From assembly GCA_937902805.1 (NCBI GenBank), contig CALEMB010000162.1, positions 1 to 15,269 of the forward strand: DNA of 15,269 bases, read 5' to 3'. Under the pieces are notes generated by a model, which saw only the letters and a list, made by a program, of their open reading frames with translations, was not told where the DNA came from and searched no databases. The first letter of the stretch is position 1; each line of letters opens with the position of its first letter. The position numbers and the translations under genes were made by a program. The stretch is from an uncultured Bacteroidales bacterium (GTDB lineage Bacteria > Bacteroidota > Bacteroidia > Bacteroidales > F082). Shown here one piece after another: positions 1 through 8,276 of this stretch.

Positions 1-1938
1 AAGAAGATTCCATCGTTGATGGGTGAGGTGGATGTCATCAAGACCATCACGCTGCTGCCAGGTGTGGTGTCGGCATCGGAAGGCTCGTCGGGCTTCAGCG
101 TACGCGGTGGTGCTACCGACCAAAACCTCATCCTTTTGGACGGTGCCCCGATTTACAACGCCTCGCATTTCCTGGGCTTCTTCTCGGTGTTCAATAACGA
201 TGTCGTGAAAGACGCCACGCTTTATAAAGGCGATATTCCCGCTAACTTTGGTGGCCGTCTGTCGTCGGTGCTCGACGTAACAATGAAAGACGAGATGCCC
301 AAACGCTTTGGCCTTCAGGGTGGCGTGGGTCTGGTGACCAGTCGCCTGATGCTTGAGGCACCTTTGTTCCATCAGAAAACCTCTGTGATGGTGGCTGGCA
401 GAACCACCTATGCAGGCTTGTTATTACCCCTCGCCAGTGAGGACTTGAACAAGTCGAACATCTATTTCTATGATTTGAACGCCAAGGTGACCCAATCGTT
501 GGGCAAGAATGACCGTTTGTTCGTTTCCTTCTACCATGGTCACGACGAGTTCAACATGCAGCAGATGATAGGTATGGGATATGGCAACACCAGTGCCACC
601 TTGCGTTGGAGCCATATCTTTTCCGATAGGTTGACCTCCAACCTTTCACTTATCGGTTCGCGCTACCGATACAGCATCGATATGAACTACGCTCCTTACG
701 ACTTCTCCATAAAGGCGGGCACAGAGGCCGCTTTCCTTAATTACGACTTCTTCATGCATTGGAACGAAAAGCATGTGTCGAAGTTCGGTTTGACCACGGG
801 CATCCAGTCTTATTTGCAAGGTGAGATAGACGACCGTGGTGGCGCCTTGTCGCAATATCTCCAAATAGAACCAACGATGGCTGTGTCACGTAAGGCCTTG
901 GAACACGCCATTTATTTCACGCATGACTACATGCCCACACCGCGCCTCACCTTCCGTGCAGGCTTGAGGTTGTCTTGTTTCCAGAACATCGGCACCGAAG
1001 ACTTCATTGTCGTCGACCCAGCCTCATATATCGTCACTGACACTATTCATTATGGCCCAGGTCAGGTGTTCAATACCGAAATCAACCCTGAACCCCGTGT
1101 GGCTGCCATGTATCAGTTGGATGAGCATTCTTCTGTCAAGGCCTCGTATTCTCGCACGGTGCAATATGCTCAGGTGGCTTCGTCGGCAACAGGAGGTCTG
1201 CCCATCGATGTGTGGTTTCCTGTCAGCCCCAACATTAAACCTCAAAAGTGCGACCAGTTTGCTGTGGGCTATTTTCGCAATTTCTTGAACGATGGTCTTG
1301 AGACTTCTGTAGAAGTGTTTTATAAGAACATGAAGAATGTCATCGACTTCAAGGACAACGCCATCACTTACGGCTCTTTGTCGCTCGACGGTGAGTTGCG
1401 CATAGGCAAGGGCCGTTCCTATGGTGTGGAATTGCTAATAAGAAAGAATGTAGGCAAGTTCACGGGATGGATTTCCTACACGTATTCCCGTAGTTTCCGT
1501 ACCATCAAGGGCATCAGCCATAACAAGGAGTATTGTTCGCCTTACGACCGCCCCCACAATTTCGTTATAGTGGTCAACTATGACATTACGAAACGCATCA
1601 GTGTGGCTGCCAACTGGATTTACAACACAGGTCAGCCCGTCACTTTCCCTTGTGGACAATACACCATCAACGGCATGACCTACGCGGTGTATAACGGTTA
1701 TCGCAACGAAAGCCGTTATCCCGACTATCACCGCCTCGATCTGTCGTTTACCTGCAAACTTGGCAAGATGGACAACCGTCGTTGGCAACATGAAATCAAT
1801 CTTTCAGTGTATAATGCATACGCACGTCACAACACATGGGCCATCACCTTCGACCAAGATAATAGCGGTGCCATGGTTACCAAGAACATGTATCTGTTCT
1901 CTGTTGTGCCTTCCATTTCCTATAACTTCAAATACTAA
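1..1938 (+). CDS. TonB-dependent outer-membrane receptor, 5' end missing
   Basis: The frame is open from base 1, so the gene starts before the window and 645 C-terminal residues are visible. The first ~110 residues are the end of a plug domain, with the typical stretches VIKTITLLPGV, GFSVRGGATDQNLILLDG and NFGGRLSSVLDV. The rest is an aromatic-rich beta-barrel ending in SISYNFKY, a terminal aromatic residue as expected for barrel insertion. Missing are the signal peptide and probably a CarboxypepD_reg-like N-terminal domain. The family imports a ligand across the outer membrane using TonB energy. This subtype (short barrel, RGGxxDQNLILLDG) is commonly followed in Bacteroidota by DUF4249 lipoproteins, as here, two bases downstream. 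The ligand cannot be read from the sequence. The TTG at base 16 is an internal Leu codon, not the start. Confidence 0.93.
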   Translation, partial: KKIPSLMGEVDVIKTITLLPGVVSASEGSSGFSVRGGATDQNLILLDGAPIYNASHFLGFFSVFNNDVVKDATLYKGDIPANFGGRLSSVLDVTMKDEMPKRFGLQGGVGLVTSRLMLEAPLFHQKTSVMVAGRTTYAGLLLPLASEDLNKSNIYFYDLNAKVTQSLGKNDRLFVSFYHGHDEFNMQQMIGMGYGNTSATLRWSHIFSDRLTSNLSLIGSRYRYSIDMNYAPYDFSIKAGTEAAFLNYDFFMHWNEKHVSKFGLTTGIQSYLQGEIDDRGGALSQYLQIEPTMAVSRKALEHAIYFTHDYMPTPRLTFRAGLRLSCFQNIGTEDFIVVDPASYIVTDTIHYGPGQVFNTEINPEPRVAAMYQLDEHSSVKASYSRTVQYAQVASSATGGLPIDVWFPVSPNIKPQKCDQFAVGYFRNFLNDGLETSVEVFYKNMKNVIDFKDNAITYGSLSLDGELRIGKGRSYGVELLIRKNVGKFTGWISYTYSRSFRTIKGISHNKEYCSPYDRPHNFVIVVNYDITKRISVAANWIYNTGQPVTFPCGQYTINGMTYAVYNGYRNESRYPDYHRLDLSFTCKLGKMDNRRWQHEINLSVYNAYARHNTWAITFDQDNSGAMVTKNMYLFSVVPSISYNFKY

Positions 1939-1940
1939 TC

Positions 1941-2861
1941 ATGATGAAGAAAGGAATTGAAATATTGCTTGTTGGCTTGATGATGATGGCTGCGGTGTCA
2001 TGCACTGAAGAGTTTATCATCGATGTGGAGGAAGGTGATCGTATGATTGGCGTGGAGGCTTATTTATCCGATGAGATGAAGCAGCATGAAGTCATTTTGA
2101 GCTATACTGCCGACTTCTATAACATGGATGAGATTTCGATGATTAGCGGCGCAATGGTTTTTGTCACCGACGGTGTGGATACTATACCCTACATTGAGGA
2201 TCAGGACAATAAAGGCCACTATCTTACCGATGTGGTTGCAGGCAAGAAAAACACGGTTTATCGTCTTTGCATCAACGTCACCGATGCGGATGGCGAAGTG
2301 ACACAATTGTGGTCAGAATGCCTCATTCCCAATAATGTAGAATGTGTCGACAGCTTGGTTATCAAGCCTTTCAACGGGGGCAACGACTCCATTCCGGCGG
2401 TCTTTTTCGGCGATACGATTGAATGGGTGTATCCTTATTTCCAAAGCCTTCCCGACCCCGATATCGTCTACTTGCCCATTATTTACAAGAACGACACTAT
2501 TGTCAACGACTCGCTGATGCAGCAGATGACCTTGCCCGTTGGCGGTTATGCCGGCTACTACATCAATGGACCCGAGATGCAAGCACAGAACAAGGAAATC
2601 CCCGTTTATTATTTCAGAAAGAAAAAGCTTAGGGATGGCGACCGTATCCGTCTTGACCTGCGCAGCATCCAACCTGAATACCTATATTTTTATTACAATG
2701 TGATGATGTCGACGGGCAGCAACCCCATGATGGGTGCTCCTGCCAATGTGAATACCAATATCTATCCAACAGAGAAGGCTGTGGGTTGGTTTCTTACTGC
2801 CTCTTCCGTTACGGTGGAAACAACCTTTGTTGACAACCATTTTAACACTGAACCGAGATGA
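1941..2861 (+). CDS. DUF4249 family lipoprotein (first copy)
   Basis: A 306-residue protein that starts two bases after the receptor stop codon, so almost certainly cotranscribed with it. The N-terminus is a lipoprotein signal peptide (MMKK, a hydrophobic stretch, then AAVSC) with the lipidated cysteine at residue 21. TEE follows directly, an acidic patch of the kind linked to surface export of Bacteroidota lipoproteins. The body matches DUF4249 in order and motifs: an early HEVILSYTADF strand, KGHYLTD, and a late GGYAGYYINGPEM motif. DUF4249 proteins have no established biochemical activity that I know. Their constant pairing with TonB receptors suggests they bind or present the ligand at the cell surface, like SusD proteins but unrelated to them. 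The start could equally be the second ATG at 1944. The stop overlaps the next gene by four bases (ATGA). Confidence 0.88.
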   Translation: MMKKGIEILLVGLMMMAAVSCTEEFIIDVEEGDRMIGVEAYLSDEMKQHEVILSYTADFYNMDEISMISGAMVFVTDGVDTIPYIEDQDNKGHYLTDVVAGKKNTVYRLCINVTDADGEVTQLWSECLIPNNVECVDSLVIKPFNGGNDSIPAVFFGDTIEWVYPYFQSLPDPDIVYLPIIYKNDTIVNDSLMQQMTLPVGGYAGYYINGPEMQAQNKEIPVYYFRKKKLRDGDRIRLDLRSIQPEYLYFYYNVMMSTGSNPMMGAPANVNTNIYPTEKAVGWFLTASSVTVETTFVDNHFNTEPR

Positions 2862-3790
2862 AGAAGATTGTAATATATTGTTTGTCGGTGTTTTCCATGC
2901 TCTTGTTTTCCGCTTGTACGGAGAAGATTGTCATGGATGTGCCTGAAGGACGGAAGAGGCCAGTCGTTGAGGGCTATTTCACGGACGAGTTGAAATGTCA
3001 TGAGGTCATCCTCAGCTATTCTTCGGAGTTCTATTCCGACGACATGGAGATGATTTCGGGGGCAGAGGTGTTTATGGTCGAAAGTAGACAATATCAAGGG
3101 CCTGGAGACACGATCTATTTTTATGAACGAGCCGACAAACCAGGCCATTATTTCACGGATTCTGTGGCGGGGACAAGAGGCCGTTGGTACCAGCTGAGAG
3201 TTAATGTGCAGGAAAACACGCTTTACGACTCTCCGCTTGTGATGTATGCCGATGCCAAGATGCCCAACAATGCCATAGGCATTGACTCGGTAGGTTTGCT
3301 GCCTTTGTTGAACGAGGAAGGAATTCCTTTTGTCGACGAACAGGCCGCCGTTTGCATTTGTCCGTATTTCCAAACTTTGCAGGATCCTGAGATTGTGTAT
3401 AACGTGGAGTTGTATCTTAACGGCAGCCGCTTCAAGAATCGTCCTTCCAAACTGTTCCAACTTTTCCCAATGCAAGGCTATGCTGGATATTATTTCAATG
3501 GCCCCGAAATGTTGAGCGACAATATCCCGATTCCTGTCGGTATCATGAACAAGTCCTATCTCCACGAAGGTGACCGTGTCAAGGTGAAGCTGTACAGTAT
3601 CGCGAAAGACTATCTGTATTTCCTTGTGGGACAAAAGCTGGCCATAGGGGTGAACCCTGTGATGGGTGCTTTCCCCGCCATTGCCTCCAATGTGTTCTCC
3701 AACTGCAATGCAATAGGATGGTTTGCCACCACGTCAGAGATTGAGGGCGAGGGAATTTACCACGAATCGGTTTTCGATGTGGATGAATAA
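2858..3790 (+). CDS. DUF4249 family lipoprotein (second copy)
   Basis: A 310-residue protein that overlaps the previous stop codon in an ATGA junction, a sign of translational coupling. The signal peptide ends at FSAC, with the lipidated cysteine at residue 20. It is clearly a paralog of the preceding gene: both share CTE then DVPEG/DVEEG after the lipid anchor, HEVILSY, MISGA, GHYFTD/GHYLTD, PYFQ(T/S)LxDP(E/D)IVY, GYAGYY(F/I)NGPEM and NP(V/M)MGA at matching positions. The middle (roughly residues 85-180) is much more diverged, which fits a tandem duplication followed by change in a ligand- or partner-facing part. Function is unknown beyond the association with the TonB receptor. It is the last gene of the operon, 20 bases before a strong hairpin. 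Confidence 0.88.
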   Translation: MKKIVIYCLSVFSMLLFSACTEKIVMDVPEGRKRPVVEGYFTDELKCHEVILSYSSEFYSDDMEMISGAEVFMVESRQYQGPGDTIYFYERADKPGHYFTDSVAGTRGRWYQLRVNVQENTLYDSPLVMYADAKMPNNAIGIDSVGLLPLLNEEGIPFVDEQAAVCICPYFQTLQDPEIVYNVELYLNGSRFKNRPSKLFQLFPMQGYAGYYFNGPEMLSDNIPIPVGIMNKSYLHEGDRVKVKLYSIAKDYLYFLVGQKLAIGVNPVMGAFPAIASNVFSNCNAIGWFATTSEIEGEGIYHESVFDVDE

Positions 3791-3810
3791 GAAACAATAA
3801 AGGCATAAGA

Positions 3811-3843
3811 AAAGGCGACCCCGTTAATGACGAGGTCGCCTTT
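3811..3843. terminator. Bidirectional terminator hairpin between converging genes
   Basis: A perfect 10-bp inverted repeat, AAAGGCGACC (3811-3820) and GGTCGCCTTT (3834-3843), separated by 13 bases. It lies in the 74-bp gap between the DUF4249 stop (3790, plus strand) and the Rgp-like stop (3865, minus strand). The A-rich left arm and T-rich right arm give a T run after the stem in both directions, as expected for a terminator that serves both genes. Confidence 0.85.
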
Positions 3844-3864
3844 GTCGTTTTGGCGAGTTGGTGA

Positions 3865-6800
3865 TTATTTCACCACCACCTTTTCCACATGGACTTGAGC
3901 GCCATTGGTGAGGCGGATGAAGTAAACACCCTTGGTCAGGCTTTCGACATTGATTTGTTCAGTGCCTTGGGCCTTGCCGTTGGCCACAACCTGTCCCATG
4001 CCGTTGTACATCATATAGGTGAATTCGCTGTCGCCACCGTTGATGTAAAGGATGCCGTTGGTAGGATTCGGATAGAGTGCGAAGGTGTCGTCGCTTTCAT
4101 CGATGCTAGTGAGGTCGACGATGACGCATTCGGGATTTGAGTTGCCGTCAGCATACTCCGCAATAACGCAGTAGGTGTAGTAGATGGCCAAGTCGGTTTC
4201 ATCCACATAGGAGGGTCTGGAACTGCGTCCGATTTCGATGCCGTTGCGCATGATGATGAAGCCTATAGATCCTTCAGGAGCATCCCATGACAGCGTGACG
4301 GATGCCATTTCAATTTCGGCGGTGAGGTTCTCGACCACGGCGAAACTGGTGGTAGGCGTTGCACCACCAGCGCAGTTGCAATCAAATTGATGCAGCACAC
4401 CTCCGTTGGGGTTGCTGGCAGTGTAGATGGTTTCGCCAGATTCATATTTCACCGAGAAAGAGCATTCGTAGGTGTAGTTGCCTCTGATCCAATTCAGGGT
4501 GACGTGGACACCGTTGCCGATTTCAAGGTATTCAGTTTGCGAATTGCCGTCCTCAATGGTAAGCTGGATATCAGGTGTGCCGTCGCTGAAGCTGAACTTC
4601 AAGGCGTTGCCGTTCCAGCCGTCACCATAGGAGTCGTTCATTTCGACGATGACGACACATGAGTTCTTTAACACCATGGTGCCTTCGGCAATCAGCTCAT
4701 TGTCGGCTTGCATGGTGAAGTTGATCTCGATTTGTTCAGTCTGCGGGCATTCCTCATCGATAGCGATTTGGAACGGACAGATGGCGAGACCTTCGGGGTC
4801 GATGGTACCGATTTCAATGGTGTCGTTGAGGATGGTAACATACTCGTTTTCGCTGGAGATGGTGGCAAAAGCATGAGTGGCCATGTAGTGACCGATGTTT
4901 TGGAAGTTGGCCACAAGGCTCACTTCTTCGCCAGGGATGAAGCTACCGTTCCAACTGGCTCCAACATAGTCGAGAATGGCTTGGCCTGCAGTGACAAAGA
5001 CTTTACCAGTCCAGGTGTTGGTGTTGTCAGTCATGGTGACATCGATTTGGAAACGGGTGCCATCAATGACATGTCTGTCGATGAGGAAACTAAAGGCGTT
5101 TTCGAGTGTGACGGTTTCGTCGGCGGCCAGCACCTCAGAGGTGGCAGTGTCGTTGATGAAGGTCAGTCTCGGGCTGACGCACGATAGGGTGACGGTCACA
5201 GGGCCATCGGTCGGGTCGACACCCACATTCTTGAATGACAAGGACAACTCAGTCTCCAGGTTGACGGCTGTGGAGTTGGGGGTGCTGTTGGTTACACTGA
5301 GGTAGGGACCCTCGGCGGGGAGAACCTCTATGGGCATGATTTCGGTCACCTTGTTGTAGCCAATCACCGTCAGGGTGGCGGTGCCCACTTCGTTCAACGG
5401 GGTGAAATTGAGGGTGCAGGTGCCATTTGAGATGTTGCTGCTGCAGAGGACTTCACCATTCATTGTCAAAGTTGCGATGCCAAAATCGGTGTTCTCGGCA
5501 GTCAATTCCATCGAGCTCATGCCAAGCATCAAAGCGGCAGGCGAGCAGGAGATGTTCATGCTGACGGGGTTGTCGGTGCGCACCATCAGACTCGGGTCAC
5601 CGAAGAGGATCCAAGTGTTGTGCGTGGCGCCGTTGTCGGAAGGAGCAGCATCCAAGACGTACATGTTTCCGTTCAGTGAAGCGCCACCGAAAGTGTGGCA
5701 GTATTTGTCGCTTGACTTCCATCCAGTCAGGATGTCAACCATTTCGTCTTGTCCGTACATGGGCGGTTGCCAAGGCTGTGAGATCCAGCTGAACATGCCA
5801 CCAATGGCACCAGTGGGAGCACCTGTGTTATTGTTTGTGGCTCTCAGCCAAGCCTCGCCGAAGCAAGTGCCATCGAATTGGCCGTTGTTGCAAGCCACTG
5901 ACCAGATGTAGGGCCATTTGTCATCATTCACCAAGGCATCAACGTGGCTGTTGCTGTAGTTGGCAACGGCCCAGCTCGTCTGTGAACCGTGGTTGCAGTA
6001 GTTGATGATGCTGGCTCCAGCATTGACATCATTGCTGATGGCTGTGGCGCTTGTGCCACTGCCCACGCCACTGTATTGTTGCGTCACGGTTTCATAAGTG
6101 TAGTGCATCAAGGTGTCGCGGATAAAGTTCATGTGTACGTAGTCGGCTTCGCCAAAGTGGCCATTACCAGCGCCTTCGTTGGCGGCGATACCGATACCCT
6201 TGTTGAGCCAGGTGAGGCCTTCCGGCATATCTCGCTCATAATACAATACCTTGTTGACGTGGGTCTCCACATCATTGATGCTTTGCACCGAGAAACGGCC
6301 GACGAGGACTTCAAGGTAGTAATCGTTGCCTTCCAGCTGACCAAACCAGTTGTCGGAACGTCCGTTGCTCATTGAGTGGGGTGTGATGTGGTTGTAGTCA
6401 CCAACGAGGAGGATATAGCCCAGATAGTGATCGGGATCGTTGTAGATGCCTTGGATGTAGCTCTTGATCTGGGTGTCATTGTTGCCGCCGACTTCGGTCA
6501 CGCTGACCATCGTGGTGGGACGGCCCGATTGGTTCTTCCAATCCACAAAGGGTTGCATGGCTTCCACGAATTGGTCGGCGCAGATGATCAGCATTTCGCC
6601 GTGGTCCTGAAGGAAAGTGTACTTGGCAGCGCTTTCAGCGTAGTTGATGAAGCGGTGGCTGTAGGCAGCATCCATCTCAGCAGACATCTTGCTGTTGGCT
6701 TTGCGGGCTACTTTTTGGTTCACGCCGTTGTCGCTCACCTTCTTCATGGCGATGGTCATGCCGTGATAAACGCGCAAGGTCTTCGTCACAGGGTTGTAGG

Positions 6801-7320
6801 CGAAGGGGCGCACTATGATGTTTTGGCCACGGAAGTCGCGAATGATGTAAGGCGTCTCCAGATAGGCTTGGGCAGCCGGATAGAAGGCGTTTTGATTGTA
6901 CATACTTCCATAAGTGTAAGGCATAGTCTCAGGGTCGATCTGGCGGCTGAAGTTGCCTTTGGAAGGTGCAATCTCGATGTTCTCGTAGTCGGTGTAAGTG
7001 CTTTTGACGACACTGACATTCATCTCGGCCATGTCGCCGATGATAGCGGAAACGGGGAATTGCGGGAGGTCGGGAGAACCGGCCTCGAGCATGGACGACA
7101 TCTTCGGCACCGACACGATGTTCTGGATGCCGTTTTGTGTGTCCACGCTCGTCAGGTTGAACCCACCAAGCGTGAATTCAACAACGACTTCCTTCTCGCT
7201 GCTCGAAACCAACTTGACCTCGGGAGCGGAAGGTGTGCTCTTGTTAATGCTTGTCCATTGTTGGGCAAAAGTCATGGTTGACAATGCCACAAGAATGAGA
7301 GATAATAGTACTTTTTTCAT
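3865..7320 (-). CDS. rgp: Arginine-gingipain-like C25 cysteine peptidase with T9SS sorting domain
   Basis: A secreted cysteine protease of 1151 residues. Order: signal peptide 1-19/20 (ends TFAQ); C25 prodomain to about 233, with the Rgp-like motifs IAPSKG, RDFRGQ and YNPVTKTLR; catalytic domain about 234-580; Ig-like domain about 583-668 ending VIGYNKVTE; two CARDB-like repeats (672-775 and 785-885); a DSYGDGWNG module 888-983; fibronectin III-like domain about 993-1072; T9SS sorting domain from ALYPNP (1081) to the Lys-ending C-terminus. The catalytic pair is His444 (NYCNHGSQTSW) and Cys477 (SVACNNG), 33 apart as in RgpB. Glu382 and Asp393 match RgpB Glu152 and Asp163; Trp517 and Met521 match Trp284 and Met288. 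Arg specificity is therefore inferred. The start is the MKK codon at 7320: the in-frame ATG at 7365 lies inside the promoter element. Hemagglutinin repeats are absent. An unrelated C25 specificity is possible but less likely. Confidence 0.92.
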   Translation of the reverse strand: MKKVLLSLILVALSTMTFAQQWTSINKSTPSAPEVKLVSSSEKEVVVEFTLGGFNLTSVDTQNGIQNIVSVPKMSSMLEAGSPDLPQFPVSAIIGDMAEMNVSVVKSTYTDYENIEIAPSKGNFSRQIDPETMPYTYGSMYNQNAFYPAAQAYLETPYIIRDFRGQNIIVRPFAYNPVTKTLRVYHGMTIAMKKVSDNGVNQKVARKANSKMSAEMDAAYSHRFINYAESAAKYTFLQDHGEMLIICADQFVEAMQPFVDWKNQSGRPTTMVSVTEVGGNNDTQIKSYIQGIYNDPDHYLGYILLVGDYNHITPHSMSNGRSDNWFGQLEGNDYYLEVLVGRFSVQSINDVETHVNKVLYYERDMPEGLTWLNKGIGIAANEGAGNGHFGEADYVHMNFIRDTLMHYTYETVTQQYSGVGSGTSATAISNDVNAGASIINYCNHGSQTSWAVANYSNSHVDALVNDDKWPYIWSVACNNGQFDGTCFGEAWLRATNNNTGAPTGAIGGMFSWISQPWQPPMYGQDEMVDILTGWKSSDKYCHTFGGASLNGNMYVLDAAPSDNGATHNTWILFGDPSLMVRTDNPVSMNISCSPAALMLGMSSMELTAENTDFGIATLTMNGEVLCSSNISNGTCTLNFTPLNEVGTATLTVIGYNKVTEIMPIEVLPAEGPYLSVTNSTPNSTAVNLETELSLSFKNVGVDPTDGPVTVTLSCVSPRLTFINDTATSEVLAADETVTLENAFSFLIDRHVIDGTRFQIDVTMTDNTNTWTGKVFVTAGQAILDYVGASWNGSFIPGEEVSLVANFQNIGHYMATHAFATISSENEYVTILNDTIEIGTIDPEGLAICPFQIAIDEECPQTEQIEINFTMQADNELIAEGTMVLKNSCVVIVEMNDSYGDGWNGNALKFSFSDGTPDIQLTIEDGNSQTEYLEIGNGVHVTLNWIRGNYTYECSFSVKYESGETIYTASNPNGGVLHQFDCNCAGGATPTTSFAVVENLTAEIEMASVTLSWDAPEGSIGFIIMRNGIEIGRSSRPSYVDETDLAIYYTYCVIAEYADGNSNPECVIVDLTSIDESDDTFALYPNPTNGILYINGGDSEFTYMMYNGMGQVVANGKAQGTEQINVESLTKGVYFIRLTNGAQVHVEKVVVK

Positions 7321-7362
7321 GTGTAAATAGATATTGATTACAACTAATTCAATTAAAGGTGG

Positions 7363-7370
7363 CAAAGATA
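7363..7370 (-). promoter_or_regulatory. Bacteroidota -7 promoter element for the Rgp-like gene
   Basis: On the minus strand this reads TATCTTTG, a perfect TAnnTTTG match, followed by CC. It lies 42 bases before the ATG at 7320, giving a leader of roughly 35 bases. No clear TTTG is seen at the expected -33 position. The 167-bp gap 7321-7487 holds this element and the divergent one for the DjlA-type gene. Confidence 0.6.
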
Positions 7371-7433
7371 CGAAACTTTTTTCTGTAGTAGGGCGGTTTT
7401 TTATTATTTTCTGGCGACTTGCCGTTTTTTGTG

Positions 7434-7441
7434 TACTTTTG
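7434..7441 (+). promoter_or_regulatory. Bacteroidota -7 promoter element for the DjlA-type gene
   Basis: TACTTTTG fits TAnnTTTG and is followed by CC. It ends 46 bases before the chosen ATG at 7488. A weak -33 candidate (TTTC at 7408-7411) lies 22 bases upstream. The element supports the 7488 start over the in-frame ATG at 7419, which would precede the transcription start. Confidence 0.5.
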
Positions 7442-7487
7442 CCGCCTAAATCAAACTAAAAGCTATATTTCGATAAACTCAATAACC

Positions 7488-8222
7488 ATGGGATTTTTTC
7501 TGAGATTGATATTGACAGGATTGGGATGGGCGTTTGGCGGCCCTTTGGGTGGTATCATCGGCTATGCTATCGGTGCATTGTTTTCGGGCAACGGGCCGCG
7601 CGTCATCCGCTCCCAAGTGGAGGACACTTTTGGCAACACAGAAGAGAAGCGCGACTTCAATGTGACCTTGTTGGTGCTTTCCGCCGCCGTGATGAAAGCC
7701 GACGGCAACGTGAAACGATCGGAGCTGGATTATGTGAAACGGTTCTTCCTGCAGAATTTCGGGCAGGAACGCGCCGAGAATTATGTCAAGATGCTGCGAG
7801 AGATTCTCGAAAAGGAGTACAACCTATATGAAATCAGCCAACAGGTGGGTCGCTATATGGATTATTCTTCGCGCCTGCAATTGTTGCATTATCTGTTTGG
7901 CATCGCCGATGCTGACGGTAGGGTGTCGCCTGAGGAACTGAGCGTCATCAACACGATTTCCGATTATATGGGCATCACCAACAGCGATTTCCAGTCGGTG
8001 AAAGCCATGTTCATCAAGGAGACCGACAGTGCCTACAAGATTCTCGGTGTGGATGCCAATGCCACCGACGAGGAGGTGAAGAAAGCCTACCGCGAGATGG
8101 CCAAGAAGAACCACCCCGATTTGGTGAGCAACCTTGGTGAAGAGGTCAGGGAGGCCGCAGAGAAGAAGTTCCAAGAGATTAACGCGGCTTACGAATCCAT
8201 CAAGAAACAACGAGGTATCTAA
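7488..8222 (+). CDS. djlA: TerB-like/J-domain membrane co-chaperone (DjlA type)
   Basis: A 244-residue protein in three parts. Residues 1-34 are a hydrophobic, glycine-rich segment (GGPLGGIIGYAIGALF) that should anchor it in the inner membrane. Residues about 55-170 form a helical TerB/DjlA-like central domain, with two acidic repeats, MKADGNVKRSEL and ADADGRVSPEEL. Residues about 181-244 are a C-terminal J domain with AYKILGV, the HPD tripeptide at 209-211 and FQEINAAYESI. The HPD loop is what stimulates DnaK ATPase, so this is expected to be a working DnaK partner facing the cytoplasm. Order and length match DjlA. It stands alone on the plus strand between the two gingipain-like genes, with its own promoter and terminator. 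Nothing ties it to the proteases beyond position. Confidence 0.88.
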   Translation: MGFFLRLILTGLGWAFGGPLGGIIGYAIGALFSGNGPRVIRSQVEDTFGNTEEKRDFNVTLLVLSAAVMKADGNVKRSELDYVKRFFLQNFGQERAENYVKMLREILEKEYNLYEISQQVGRYMDYSSRLQLLHYLFGIADADGRVSPEELSVINTISDYMGITNSDFQSVKAMFIKETDSAYKILGVDANATDEEVKKAYREMAKKNHPDLVSNLGEEVREAAEKKFQEINAAYESIKKQRGI

Positions 8223-8260
8223 ACGAAAGGAGGCAGCCGATTGGCTGCCTCCTTTCGTTT
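8221..8260. terminator. Perfect 18-bp terminator hairpin, bidirectional
   Basis: Left arm 8221-8238 and right arm 8243-8260 are perfectly complementary around a four-base GATT loop. The left arm begins within the TAA stop codon of the DjlA-type gene (8220-8222). Arms start with AAACG and end with CGTTT. The hairpin also sits just after the stop of the converging Kgp-like gene (8277), so it can terminate both. Confidence 0.9.
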
Positions 8261-8276
8261 CAATGGATCAAGGTCA

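Noticed and set aside
2762..3634. A 290-codon open frame on the minus strand
   Set aside because: It is antisense to the second DUF4249 gene, which has a signal peptide, a lipobox and a clear paralog next to it. The antisense product resembles nothing.
6376..7281. A 301-codon open frame on the plus strand
   Set aside because: It is antisense to the signal peptide, prodomain and start of the catalytic domain of the Rgp-like gene, and its translation shows no family features.
7321..7365. N-terminal extension of the Rgp-like protein to the ATG at 7365
   Set aside because: It would add 15 residues before a textbook MKK signal peptide, and the ATG falls inside the TATCTTTG promoter element, so it would hardly be transcribed.
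7419..7487. N-terminal extension of the DjlA-type protein to the ATG at 7419
   Set aside because: This start precedes the TACTTTTG element, and the added residues are polar and unlike the DjlA family N-terminus, which begins with the hydrophobic anchor.
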